Positions 8,309 through 16,170 of a stretch of DNA of 64,000 nucleotides are shown piece by piece. The translations under genes and the position numbers were made by a program. The stretch is from Microtetraspora niveoalba. Its GTDB lineage: Bacteria; Actinomycetota; Actinomycetes; Streptosporangiales; Streptosporangiaceae. Under the pieces are notes generated by a model. The model had not been told where the DNA came from. It did no database searches and saw only the letters and a program-made list of their open reading frames with translations. The first letter of the stretch is position 1. Every line of letters begins with the position of its first letter. The DNA is taken from assembly GCF_001570405.1 (NCBI RefSeq), contig NZ_BBYM01000009.1, positions 101,908-165,907 of the forward strand, read 5' to 3'.

Positions 8309-10078
8309 TCAGAAGACCGGAACGCCCTCGCGGACCAGCTTCCAGTTCGGCTCGGCGAAGGTCGCCGGGTCGATCGTGCCGGAGGCGGTGGCGTACTCGA
8401 TCAGCGCCTGCCGGATCTCGACCTGCGCGTTGTAGAGCACCGGGGCGGTCGTCACGTGCGGGAAGCCGCCGCCGCCGGACTGGCGGTAGTTGTTGATCGC
8501 GACCACGAACCGCTGGTCGGCGGCCACCGGCTGCCCCTGGTAGGAGAGCCCGGCGATCCGCTGCCCGACCGGCTTGGAGATGTCGATGTCGTACACGACG
8601 CCCGAGAGCTGGTCGTAGTTGTAGTCGGGCGTGCCGGACGCGTTGGTGAGCGCGGCGACGTCCACCGGCGCGCCGGGGGCCACCTGGGCGAAGTACTTGG
8701 CGGAGTACTCCAGGTAGTCCTTGAGCTGGGCGCCGGTCAGCGTGACGGCGAGCAGCGTGTTGTCGTAGACGTACAGGCCGGCCATGTCGCGCACGCTCAC
8801 CGGGCCGGCGGGGAAGACGGCCGTGCGGCTGAACGGCGCGGCGATCGAGATCACCGGCAGCGACGCCTCGGGGGTGCCCGCGATCGCCCTGCTCACCAGG
8901 TCGGTCTGCACCTTCTGGATGTAGTCGAGGATCGCGGTGTCCTTGTACGGCGACTCCGCGGCGGAGAGCTGCTCCTTCGACTGGGCGATCACCTGGTTGA
9001 CGTAGCCCACGGTCTTGTCGTGCTGGGACTTCATCAGCGCGACGATCTTCGGGTCCTCGGCCACCGTGTTCGTGTTGAGCGTGGTGGACGACTTCGCGGT
9101 GACCGTCCACCGGCCGCGCTGCTTGGTCAGGGTGAAGTCGACCACGGACAACCGCTGGCCCCACTTGGCCGGCTCGGTCAGCAGCACCTGCTGCCCGGTG
9201 GCCTTGTTGGTCACGAACCGCTGCGGCACCTCGTTGTGGGCGTGGCCGAACAGGACGGCGTCCACGCCCGGCACCTCCTCGGCGACCATCGCCGCGGCGT
9301 TCTCCACCGGGAGGTCGGTGCCGTAGGAGGACAGGCCGCTGTCGCCGGCGTGCGCGGTGACGAGGACCACGTCGGCGCCGAGGCCGCGCATGACCGGCAC
9401 CCACTTCTTCGCGGTGGCGACCAGGTCGAGGAACTTCAGCTCGCCCTCGACGTTCGCCTTGTCCCAGATCGCGACGCCCGGGTTGGTCAGCCCGAGCACG
9501 CCCACCTTGATCGGCTTCTCGCCCTTGACCTTCATCGTCTTGATGACGTACGGCTCGTACGCGGGCAGGCCGGTCCTGGCCGACACCGCGTTCGCGCCCA
9601 GGACGGGGGCGTCCATCTGCTCGATCCACCTGGCCAGCAGCGGCAGCCCGTAGTTGAACTCGTGGTTGCCGAGCGTCACCGCGTCGTACCCGATGGCGTT
9701 CATGGCCTTGGCCATCGGGTGGGTCTCGCGGGAGCCGGTGATCGGCTCGACCTTGGCGTAGTAGTAGTCGAGGGGCGTGCCCTGGATGGTGTCGCCCGAG
9801 TCGAAGAGCAGCGTGTGGTCCGCCCCCCGCTCGGCGCGGATCCGCTTGACCAGCGTGGAGATCTTCGCCAGGCCGACGTCGTTGTGCGCGCTGTCGTCGT
9901 ACTCGGCGTCCTTGAAGTAGTCCCAGTTGAGGGCGTTTCCGTGGATGTCGGAGCTGGCCATCACGGTGATCTTCACCGAGTGGTCGGGAGCGGCGGCGAG
10001 GGCCGCGGGGGTGGCGAGACCGAGGACCGCCAGGGCGGTGGCGCCGGTCATGAGCGCCCGCCGGACTTTTGGTGACAT
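8309..10078 (-). CDS. Secreted bifunctional 5'-nucleotidase / 2',3'-cyclic phosphodiesterase family protein
   Basis: A 589-residue metallophosphoesterase of the UshA/CpdB/YfkN type. An N-terminal signal peptide ends near ALAAA (about residue 30). The two-metal active site is laid out as SSDIHGN (43-48), FDSGDT (92-97), GNHEFNYG (137-144), TAHAGDSG and FGHAHNEVP. The C-terminal nucleotide-binding domain includes NNYRQSGGGGFP. It should remove phosphate from extracellular nucleotides or cyclic nucleotides, scavenging phosphate and nucleosides. The first ATG (10078) has no purine-rich ribosome site upstream; the preceding bases are pyrimidine-rich, so a leaderless transcript is possible. It diverges from nothing and is followed by the convergent MurG-like gene. 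Confidence 0.9.
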   Translation of the reverse strand: MSPKVRRALMTGATALAVLGLATPAALAAAPDHSVKITVMASSDIHGNALNWDYFKDAEYDDSAHNDVGLAKISTLVKRIRAERGADHTLLFDSGDTIQGTPLDYYYAKVEPITGSRETHPMAKAMNAIGYDAVTLGNHEFNYGLPLLARWIEQMDAPVLGANAVSARTGLPAYEPYVIKTMKVKGEKPIKVGVLGLTNPGVAIWDKANVEGELKFLDLVATAKKWVPVMRGLGADVVLVTAHAGDSGLSSYGTDLPVENAAAMVAEEVPGVDAVLFGHAHNEVPQRFVTNKATGQQVLLTEPAKWGQRLSVVDFTLTKQRGRWTVTAKSSTTLNTNTVAEDPKIVALMKSQHDKTVGYVNQVIAQSKEQLSAAESPYKDTAILDYIQKVQTDLVSRAIAGTPEASLPVISIAAPFSRTAVFPAGPVSVRDMAGLYVYDNTLLAVTLTGAQLKDYLEYSAKYFAQVAPGAPVDVAALTNASGTPDYNYDQLSGVVYDIDISKPVGQRIAGLSYQGQPVAADQRFVVAINNYRQSGGGGFPHVTTAPVLYNAQVEIRQALIEYATASGTIDPATFAEPNWKLVREGVPVF

Positions 10079-10187
10079 GCGAGGGAGAGTAGTTACGGGA
10101 GATTAATCCGTGGTCACGGCTTCCTTAAGGCGACACAGTCCCCTCGTGACCGGCGCGGTGACCCGGCGCCTCTCGTATGTGAGCCGC

Positions 10188-11204
10188 CTACCAGCGCATG
10201 CGGACCTGCTCGGCCCAGCCGAGCAGGCCGTCCACCCGGACGGGCGCGCCGCCGTCCGGCCGGATCACCCCGTTGTAGTGGCCGAAGCACTGGTGGCCCT
10301 CGGTCGCGATCACCAGCGCGTTGGTCCGGTCGGCCCGCTCGTGGAACGGCGTGAACGTCAGATCCACCCGGTCCGAGCCCGGCGTCCGCAGCGTCCACGG
10401 CGCGAGGTAGTCGGCCGTGGAGTACGTCCACTCCAGCTCCTCGCCGATCTTGGTGAGCCGGCCGTCCACGCACAGCGCGTTCTCGGTCATGCCGGTGCCC
10501 GCCGTCCACTTGCCGCCGAACTGCAGGCCCACCACGTGGCCGTCGGTCTCCCCCGAGGCCGCGCCCCAGTTCCACAGCGTGTCGTACGGCCAGCGGCCCC
10601 GGCCGTGGTCGAGCACGCCCCAGCCGGCGAAGTCGATCGTCTCCGAGCCGATTCTGACCGTCCCCTCGGCGCGGCGCGCCGTGTGCTTCGACGTGTACTG
10701 GAAGCGGCGCTCGCTCCACGGGATCACCACGCTGAGCGTCTCGTGGCCCGGCGGCAGCGCGACCAGCAGGTCGGCCTCCAGCGGTCCGTCCGGCGTCGCG
10801 CAGCGGGCCCGCAGCCGCGTGCCGCCCTCCTCGTGCCGGATCCCGGCCGTGACCGCGCCGTACACCGTCACGTCGCCGTCGAGGAGGCTGCGCGGCAGCC
10901 GCACCCCCTTGGCGAACGGGACGATGCTGGTCTTGGCGTGCTCGCGCCCGCCGTACTCCAGGAAGTAGACGCTGTTCAGCGCCATGTAGTCGATGTCGCT
11001 GACGGTGATGGCGATCAGGTGCGTCGGCGTCGTGACGCACCAGTACTCCCACCGCTTGGTGCGGCCCCAGCCCCGCAGGTTGCAGCGGTGCAGCGGCGTG
11101 CGCGACCAGCCGACGGCGGCCGGGTTCAGCCGCCCGTCGGAGGTGCAGAGATCGATCGGCGCGGTGATCTCCGGCTCGTGGGTGGTCGTCTCGTGAGGGG
11201 ACAT
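10188..11204 (-). CDS. DUF2804 domain protein
   Basis: A 338-residue protein that fits the DUF2804 family across its length, with the conserved C-x-x-x-GRLNPAAVGWSR start, LRGWGRTKRWEYW near residue 42, DIDYMALNSVYFLEY near residue 68, and FAGWGVLDHGRGRWPYDTLWNW in the centre (cited here only by its key Trp/Gly/Asp-His residues). The family has a lipocalin/hydroxyneurosporene-synthase-like beta fold. No catalytic role is established to my knowledge. No signal peptide or membrane segment is seen. The ATG at 11204 was preferred over upstream starts because the conserved region begins shortly after it. Confidence 0.75.
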   Translation of the reverse strand: MSPHETTTHEPEITAPIDLCTSDGRLNPAAVGWSRTPLHRCNLRGWGRTKRWEYWCVTTPTHLIAITVSDIDYMALNSVYFLEYGGREHAKTSIVPFAKGVRLPRSLLDGDVTVYGAVTAGIRHEEGGTRLRARCATPDGPLEADLLVALPPGHETLSVVIPWSERRFQYTSKHTARRAEGTVRIGSETIDFAGWGVLDHGRGRWPYDTLWNWGAASGETDGHVVGLQFGGKWTAGTGMTENALCVDGRLTKIGEELEWTYSTADYLAPWTLRTPGSDRVDLTFTPFHERADRTNALVIATEGHQCFGHYNGVIRPDGGAPVRVDGLLGWAEQVRMRW

Positions 11205-11332
11205 GCGCCGCAGCCTAACCAGACCGGCCCTTCCCGAGGAAGGTTCGGTTTTCCGGCGGACACGCCACCCGAAGAGGGCTGTCCGGATTGGTACGGTTGA
11301 AGCCCCGGACAGACCCAAAGTTAAGGAGACCC

Positions 11333-11815
11333 GTGGAGGTCGAACAGACAGCGCTGCCCGGAATAGGGCTGCGTCACGAGTTCGTCACGCAGGCGGGCAG
11401 GCGCATCGGTGTCGTGTCGCACCGTACGGGGCGCCGCGACCTGATCGTGTACGACCGCCTCGATCCCGACCGCGCGTGTGAGGCCATCAAGCTGAACGAC
11501 GAGGAGTCGGACGCCCTGGCCGAGCTGCTGGGCGCGCCCCGGATCGTCCAGCGGCTCAACGCCCTCCATCGCGAGGTGGAAGGGCTCGTCAGCGAACAGC
11601 TCCCCATCGCCCCGGGCACCCCGTACGCGGGGCGGCCGATGGGAGACGCGCGCGTGCGCACCCGGACGGGGACGTCGATCGTCGCCGTGGTGCGCGCCGG
11701 ACAGGTGATCGCGAGCCCGGGACCGGAGTTCGTGCTTCAAGCAGGAGACGTGGTGGTCGTGGTAGGAAGCTCAGAAGGCACCGAGGCCGTCGCCGAGATC
11801 ATGGCGAACGGGTAG
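11333..11815 (+). CDS. RCK_C (TrkA-C) regulatory subunit of a cation:proton antiporter
   Basis: A 160-residue cytoplasmic protein. Its C-terminal half (about residues 75-160) is an RCK_C/TrkA-C ligand-binding domain, ending VLQAGDVVVVVGSSEGTEAV. The N-terminal half resembles KhtT/AmhM-type subunits. These proteins gate a partner CPA2 antiporter in response to a nucleotide or ion. The start is the GTG at 11333, which has AAGGAG 6 bases upstream. The antiporter gene begins 8 bp after the stop, so the two form a KhtTU-like pair. Confidence 0.85.
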   Translation: MEVEQTALPGIGLRHEFVTQAGRRIGVVSHRTGRRDLIVYDRLDPDRACEAIKLNDEESDALAELLGAPRIVQRLNALHREVEGLVSEQLPIAPGTPYAGRPMGDARVRTRTGTSIVAVVRAGQVIASPGPEFVLQAGDVVVVVGSSEGTEAVAEIMANG

Positions 11816-11823
11816 GGCAGCGG

Positions 11824-12981
11824 GTGCACACAGCGATCCTCTTCGTCGAACTCGGTGGTGTAATTCTGGCGCTGGGCGTGCTCGGAGCGCTCGCCCTGCG
11901 CGTCGGTATCTCTCCCATCCCCCTCTATCTGATCGCCGGTCTCGCCTTCGGCACCGGCGGCATCCTCCCCCTCGCGACCAGTGAGGACTTCATCTCGGTC
12001 GGCGCGGAGCTGGGCGTCATCCTCCTGTTGCTCACCCTCGGCCTCGAATACAACGCGGACGAGCTGGTCACCAGCCTCCGCGGCAACTTCCGCGGCGGTC
12101 TCGTCGACCTGGTACTCAACGCCGCCCCCGGCGCCGTATGCGCCCTCCTGCTCGGCTGGGGACCGGTCGCGGCGATCGCGATGGCCGGCGTCACCTACGC
12201 CACGTCATCCGGCATCACCGCCAAGGTGCTGTCCGACCTGGGCTGGATCGGCAACCGGGAAACCCCGGTGGTGCTGTCGCTGCTGGTCTTCGAAGACCTC
12301 ACGATGGCGCTGTACCTGCCGATCCTCACCGCCGTCCTCGCCGGGGTGAGCTTCATCGGCGGCGCGGTCACCGTCGCCATCGCGCTCGCCACCGTCAGCG
12401 TCGTCCTCCTGGTCGCCCTGCGGTACGGCCGCGTCATCGAGGCGTTCGTGCGCAGCCCCAACTCCGAGGTCCTGCTGCTCAAGGTGGTCGGCCTGGCCCT
12501 GCTGGTCGCGGGCCTCGCCCAGAAGCTGCAGGTCTCGGCCGCGGTCGGCGCCTTCCTCGTCGGCATCGCCCTGTCCGGCGAGCTGGCCGAGGACGCCCGC
12601 GCCCTGCTCTCCCCGATCCGCGACCTGTTCGCCGCGGTGTTCTTCGTCTTCTTCGGCCTGCAGACCGACCCGGCCGCCATCTGGCCCGTCGCCGGTCTGG
12701 CCGCGCTCCTCGCCGTCGTCAGCATGATCACCAAGCTGGCCACCGGCGCGTACGCGGCCCGGAGGGCAGGCATCGCACGGGAAGGCCGGGTACGGGCCGG
12801 CATCGCCCTCATCCCGCGAGGCGAGTTCAACATCGTCATCGCCGGACTCGCGGTCGCCGCCGGGGCACATCCGGACCTCGGCCCCCTCGCCGCCGCGTAC
12901 GTCCTGATCCTGGCGGCGTTCGGCCCGCTGGCCGCCCGCCTCGTCCAACCCCTCATCGCCGCCGTCGCCCGCCGCGCCTGA
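11824..12981 (+). CDS. CPA2-family K+(Na+)/H+ antiporter membrane subunit
   Basis: A 385-residue integral membrane protein with about 12 hydrophobic segments and the Na_H_Exchanger fold. LLTLGLEYNADEL (about residues 71-83), TYATSSGITAKVLSDLGW (near 122-139) and LLVFEDLTMALYLP (near 155-168) match the core helices of KefB/KhtU-like exchangers, including the Phe-Glu-Asp pair of the ion site. It probably expels K+ or Na+ in exchange for protons under control of the RCK_C subunit encoded just upstream. Start GTG 11824 follows the previous stop by 8 bp, with GGGTAGGGCAGC as the ribosome site. The inverted-repeat region begins about 50 bp after the stop. Confidence 0.9.
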   Translation: MHTAILFVELGGVILALGVLGALALRVGISPIPLYLIAGLAFGTGGILPLATSEDFISVGAELGVILLLLTLGLEYNADELVTSLRGNFRGGLVDLVLNAAPGAVCALLLGWGPVAAIAMAGVTYATSSGITAKVLSDLGWIGNRETPVVLSLLVFEDLTMALYLPILTAVLAGVSFIGGAVTVAIALATVSVVLLVALRYGRVIEAFVRSPNSEVLLLKVVGLALLVAGLAQKLQVSAAVGAFLVGIALSGELAEDARALLSPIRDLFAAVFFVFFGLQTDPAAIWPVAGLAALLAVVSMITKLATGAYAARRAGIAREGRVRAGIALIPRGEFNIVIAGLAVAAGAHPDLGPLAAAYVLILAAFGPLAARLVQPLIAAVARRA

Positions 12982-13028
12982 CAGACCCGTCCCCTTGGCG
13001 ATCGAGTCGGCCACTCGATCGCCAAGGA

Positions 13029-13204
13029 ATGGTGACCGCTGCGCTGCGGCGGGCGGTTGCTCCGGTGTAAATGGTGGCGGCGGCGGATCGAAGCTGTATC
13101 CGGTTCGCTCTGCTGGATGGTGACGGCTGCGCTGCGGCGGGCGGCTGCTCCGGCGCAAATGGTGGCGGCGGCGGATCGGAGCCGTATCCGGTTCTCGTCG
13201 CCTC
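13029..13204 (+). repeat. Two 88-bp tandem units (third, partial unit from 13205)
   Basis: Units start at 13029, 13117 and 13205, each with ATGGTGACCGCTGCGCT or a close variant, exactly 88 bp apart. Each contains GGCGGGCGGTTGCTCCGG followed by AATGGTGGCGGCGGCGGA. The mirror arm holds the same register at 15388, 15300 and 15212. Confidence 0.85.
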
Positions 13205-13234
13205 ATGGTGACCGCTGCGCTACGGCGGGCGGCT

Positions 13235-13328
13235 GCTCCGGCGCGCCGTGATAGTTGCGCTCTGCCGATTCCCCGCTTCGCGGTCTCGGGCGCGGTGGTA
13301 CAGGGCACGGTCTTACGCGCGCCGGAGC
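13235..13328 (+). repeat. Hairpin module 1 of the left arm
   Basis: GCTCCGGCGCGC (13235-13246) pairs perfectly with GCGCGCCGGAGC (13317-13328), enclosing about 70 bp that include the conserved core GCGCGGTGGTACAGGGCACG. Module 2 has the same core with a compensatory change in the stem. Confidence 0.75.
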
Positions 13329-13477
13329 AACCGCCCGCACTCCGCTCCGCTCGCCACCGCCTTGCCCCCGTCGCCGTCACCGCACCGTCTCGTCCTCGGC
13401 CTGCTTCTCGCCGCAGGCCGGAAACCAGACTCATGGCTCGCGCCGTCTGAGATCACGCTGCGCTGCGGCGGATGGCT

Positions 13478-13569
13478 CCTCCGGCGCGCCGTGACAGCTG
13501 GTCTCTGGTGCAACCGCTTCGCGGCTCCGGGCGCGGTGGTACAGGGCACGGTCCTACGCGCGCCGGAGG
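13478..13569 (+). repeat. Hairpin module 2 of the left arm
   Basis: CCTCCGGCGCGC (13478-13489) pairs with GCGCGCCGGAGG (13558-13569). Compared with module 1, the outermost G-C pair has become C-G, so pairing is kept while the sequence changes. The enclosed core GGTGGTACAGGGCACGGTCC is nearly unchanged. Confidence 0.75.
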
Positions 13570-13601
13570 CCCCACCCGCCTCCGCTCCGCTTCCCCGCCG
13601 T

Positions 13602-14000
13602 TTCGGCCTCCCCGCTCCGCCGTTCCGATTTCCAGGTTCACCGCCGTATGGGTCGGTCTCGTTTCTCATGTCGGCGTGGGAGTGCTTCGCCTCGTTTCGG
13701 AAGGGGGGATGCCTTCCCGGCCCGGCCTTTTCGCTAGGGCGGGGATGTGGAGGCGGCCTTCTCGCCAGGCGGGCTCTCCGCCTCGCCGAAGCGGCGTTCG
13801 CACGGCCGTCGTCCAGGGAGTAGGTGAGTGGGGGCGTTCCGCAAGGCGGTGGGGTGGGCGGCAACAGGCCAAGGTGGCTTGACGAGTGGTTACGCGACGA
13901 GCAGGAGCACGCTGATCGCCGGCATCACCACTGCGGTAGCGCCGTGGAGTAGAGGCGATGTCGCGCACAAGCGCGATAGCAGCGCTAGTTGTGATAGCGA
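13602..14000. other. Unique spacer between the left arm and the TetR promoter, no gene recognised
   Basis: About 400 bp without a convincing gene. Open frames here read into the repeat arms and lack family resemblance. A short hydrophobic frame on the minus strand near 13890-13960 could be the worn end of a membrane-protein gene, but it is too short to call. Confidence 0.4.
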
Positions 14001-14042
14001 CGATATTCCTATCGTAGACATGATGTCTAGCATTGCTATGAT
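14001..14042 (+). promoter_or_regulatory. TetR promoter with overlapping operator, apparently leaderless
   Basis: The perfect palindrome TAGACAT-G-ATGTCTA (14015-14029) contains the sequence TAGACA, a 5/6 match to the -35 box. After 16 bp comes TATGAT (14037-14042), a good -10 box, which places the start of transcription at or next to the ATG at 14049. A second palindrome, CGATA-TTCC-TATCG (14001-14014), lies just upstream. Binding of the TetR protein to the palindrome would block its own promoter. The stretch is clearly AT-richer than its surroundings. Confidence 0.6.
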
Positions 14043-14048
14043 GTCGCT

Positions 14049-14642
14049 ATGTCCGCCATCGCCAAACGTCGCGAACGTGAACGCGCCCAACGCCATCAGC
14101 TGATCATCACGGCCGCCCGCGAACTGGCCGAGGCCGAAGGGTGGGAGGCGGTGACAACGCGAAAGCTGGCTGAGCGCGTCGAGTACAGCCAGCCTGTGCT
14201 TTACAGCCACTTCAACGGGAAGGACGCCATCCTGCGCGCCGTTGCCCTCGAAGGCTTCGGTGAACTCGCGGCCCGCCTGCGCCGTGCCCGGCTGGCCACC
14301 CCCGAGCCGCCTCAGGCGCTGCACGCCGTCTGCCGCGCTTACCTGGAGTTCGCGGCCGAGCAGCCCGCCCTCTACCAGGCCATGTTCGTCCTGCCGACCG
14401 ATGTGAAGTTCGCGCACGCCGAGACGCCGCCCCCACTGCGCGCCGCTTTCGACGAGTTCGTGAACTGCTTCCGCTCGGACAACTCGCGACGTGAACTGTT
14501 CGCCGAAGTCACCTGGAGCGCGTTGCACGGCATGGCCGTCCTGTCGGACAGCGGCCGCATCCCCCCGAACGGCCAAACGGAGCGGCTCGACTTCCTTGTC
14601 ACCCAGATCGCCGGCACACCAAGTGGACCGGCCACGCTGTGA
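14049..14642 (+). CDS. TetR-family transcriptional regulator (repeat-flanked)
   Basis: A 197-residue TetR repressor. The N-terminal helix-turn-helix lies at about residues 18-62: IITAARELAEAEGWEAVTTR, then LAERVEYSQPVLYSHFNGKD. The C-terminal part has the layout of the TetR_C/WHG group (CRAYLEFAAEQPALYQAMF, later WSALHGMAVL), which usually controls a neighbouring efflux or reductase gene by binding a small ligand. Here no target gene lies next to it: the gene is alone in 1.2 kb of unique DNA between two inverted repeat arms. The -10 box ends 6 bp before the ATG and no ribosome site is visible, so translation is probably leaderless. Confidence 0.88.
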   Translation: MSAIAKRRERERAQRHQLIITAARELAEAEGWEAVTTRKLAERVEYSQPVLYSHFNGKDAILRAVALEGFGELAARLRRARLATPEPPQALHAVCRAYLEFAAEQPALYQAMFVLPTDVKFAHAETPPPLRAAFDEFVNCFRSDNSRRELFAEVTWSALHGMAVLSDSGRIPPNGQTERLDFLVTQIAGTPSGPATL

Positions 14643-14816
14643 AGGGCCATTGAGAGGCCAAGGGGCTGAGCCGAGCCACTGGCAGGCCGAGGAAGGTACG
14701 CGGCCGTGATCGATGGCGGGCCTGGTTTCTCGGCGGATCCGTTCGATCTTGTCGTGAAGGTGGCCGGCGGCGGGCCGGTGGGACGGGGATCGACCGAATC
14801 GCGTGGTCAGAGGGTG

Positions 14817-15388
14817 CGGCGGGGAAGCGAAGCGGAGGCGGGTGGGGCCTCCGGCGCGCGTAGGACCGTGCCCTGTACCACCGCGCCCGGAGCCGCGAAG
14901 CGGTTGCACCAGAGATCAGCTGTCACGGCGCGCCGGAGGAGCCATCCGCCGCAGCGCAGCGGCGATCCCCGCCGTGCAGGACCATGCGCTGGTTTCCGGC
15001 CTGCGGTGAGAAGCAGGCCGAGGACGAGACGGTGCGGTGACGGCCACGGGGGCAAGGCGGTGGCGAGCGGAGCGGAGTGCGGGCGGTTGCTCCGGCGCGC
15101 GTAAGACCGTGCCCTGTACCACCGCGCCCGAGACCGCGAAGCGGGGAATCGCCAGAGCGCAACTATCACGGCGCGCCGGAGCAGCCGCCCGCCGTAGCGC
15201 AGCGGTCACCATGAGGCGACGAGAACCGAGCAGGGTTCCGTTCCGCCGCCGCCACCATTTACACCGGAGCAACCGCCCGCCGCAGCGCAGCGGTCACCAT
15301 GAGGCGACGAGAACCGGATACGGCTCCGTTCCGCCGCCGCCACCATTTGCGCCGGAGCAGCCGCCCGCCGTAGCGCAGCGGTCACTGT
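14817..15388 (-). repeat. Right arm of the ~572-bp inverted repeat
   Basis: Read on the minus strand, this arm repeats 13029-13601 in the same order: 88-bp units starting at 15388, 15300 and 15212, then hairpin module 1, then hairpin module 2. The two arms share near-identical length and the same internal spacing, which argues for duplication as a whole. The 174 bp between the TetR stop and this arm show nothing recognisable. Confidence 0.85.
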
Positions 15389-15436
15389 TCGGCGAGGTGA
15401 ACCCGGCACCGCCTCAATACCGCCACTCCAGCGCCG

Positions 15437-16069
15437 TCACCCCACGCCGAAGTCGGCCCGGCAGGCGTCCAGGCCGTGGATCTCCACCGGAACGGGGGAG
15501 ACGAAGTCCTCGCGCAGCAGCCGGAAGTGGTGGTCGACGACCCGGCGGCCGCGCACCGCGACGATGTCGTGGCCGTCGGGCCGGTAGCCGAGCTTGCGCG
15601 AGACGGCGTGCGACGCCTCGTTGCCGGAGAGCGCGGAGGAGATCGCGCTCTCCGCTCCGAGTCCCGCGAAGGCCAGGTGGAGTACGGCGGCGCGCATCTC
15701 GGTGCCGATGCCCTTGCCGTGGTGGGCGCGGCCGAGCCAGGATCCGCTGCCGACCTCCCGTGTGACGGCGAAGTCGGTCGCCCGCAGACATTGGGTGCCC
15801 ACGACCTGTCCCTCGTGGACGATCATGAAGTAGCAGCGCCAGTTCTCCGGCGTCCAGTTCGCCAGGGCGGCGAGCTGGCTCCGGATCAAGCGTCCGGGCA
15901 GCTCCTCGGCCGGAGCGTCCGTCCAGGAGGACAGGAACGGCATGAACTCCGGGTCGTGTATTCCTTCGACGGCCCGGTCCGCGAGTCGGTCGAGGTCGTC
16001 GAGGGTAGGCAGCCGGAGTTCGAGGCGAGGCGTGGTCAGGCGGAGATCGAGGAGCGGCCAGTGACGCAT
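15437..16069 (-). CDS. GNAT-family N-acetyltransferase (RimJ/RimL-like)
   Basis: A 210-residue acetyl-CoA-dependent N-acetyltransferase. It begins with TPRLELRLPTLDDLDRLADR, typical of the RimJ/RimL (Acetyltransf_3) group, and has the acetyl-CoA loop as HHGKGIGTEMRAA (about residues 119-131) followed by the SGNEASHAVSRKLGYRPDG helix. The acceptor could be a protein N-terminus or a small amine such as an antibiotic; sequence alone does not tell. It starts 48 bp beyond the right repeat arm and is transcribed towards it, 101 bp from the divergent LigT-like gene. Confidence 0.85.
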   Translation of the reverse strand: MRHWPLLDLRLTTPRLELRLPTLDDLDRLADRAVEGIHDPEFMPFLSSWTDAPAEELPGRLIRSQLAALANWTPENWRCYFMIVHEGQVVGTQCLRATDFAVTREVGSGSWLGRAHHGKGIGTEMRAAVLHLAFAGLGAESAISSALSGNEASHAVSRKLGYRPDGHDIVAVRGRRVVDHHFRLLREDFVSPVPVEIHGLDACRADFGVG

Positions 16070-16170
16070 GGCCTGGATTGTCGTGGAAGGCGGGACATGA
16101 CGGCATCCGTTTTTCTTTCTATCGTTGCTTGCGGGATGCCGGGCGCACCGCCGTACCTTCGAGGATCGAT

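Larger units (their letters stand above)
13029..13601 (+). repeat. Left arm of a ~572-bp inverted repeat flanking a TetR cassette
   Basis: This arm is nearly identical, in inverted orientation, to 14817-15388 (differences are scattered substitutions and a few small indels around 13428-13460). It is built from two 88-bp tandem units starting at 13029 and 13117 and a third, diverging unit from 13205, followed by two hairpin modules. Open frames crossing it change frame between arms and show no recognisable protein, so I treat it as non-coding. Confidence 0.85.

Noticed and set aside
13029..13204. 88-bp tandem units considered as a CRISPR array
   Set aside because: The units are contiguous and similar throughout, with no unique spacers.
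12205..13434. 409-codon minus-strand frame opposite the antiporter gene
   Set aside because: It is the antisense of a clear CPA2 antiporter and its sequence is low-complexity Arg/Asp/Gly without domains.
13248..13823. Open frames of 80-190 codons crossing the inverted-repeat region on both strands
   Set aside because: They exist because GC-rich DNA has few stops. The two arms keep nucleotide structure but not a common reading frame, and no protein family is recognisable.
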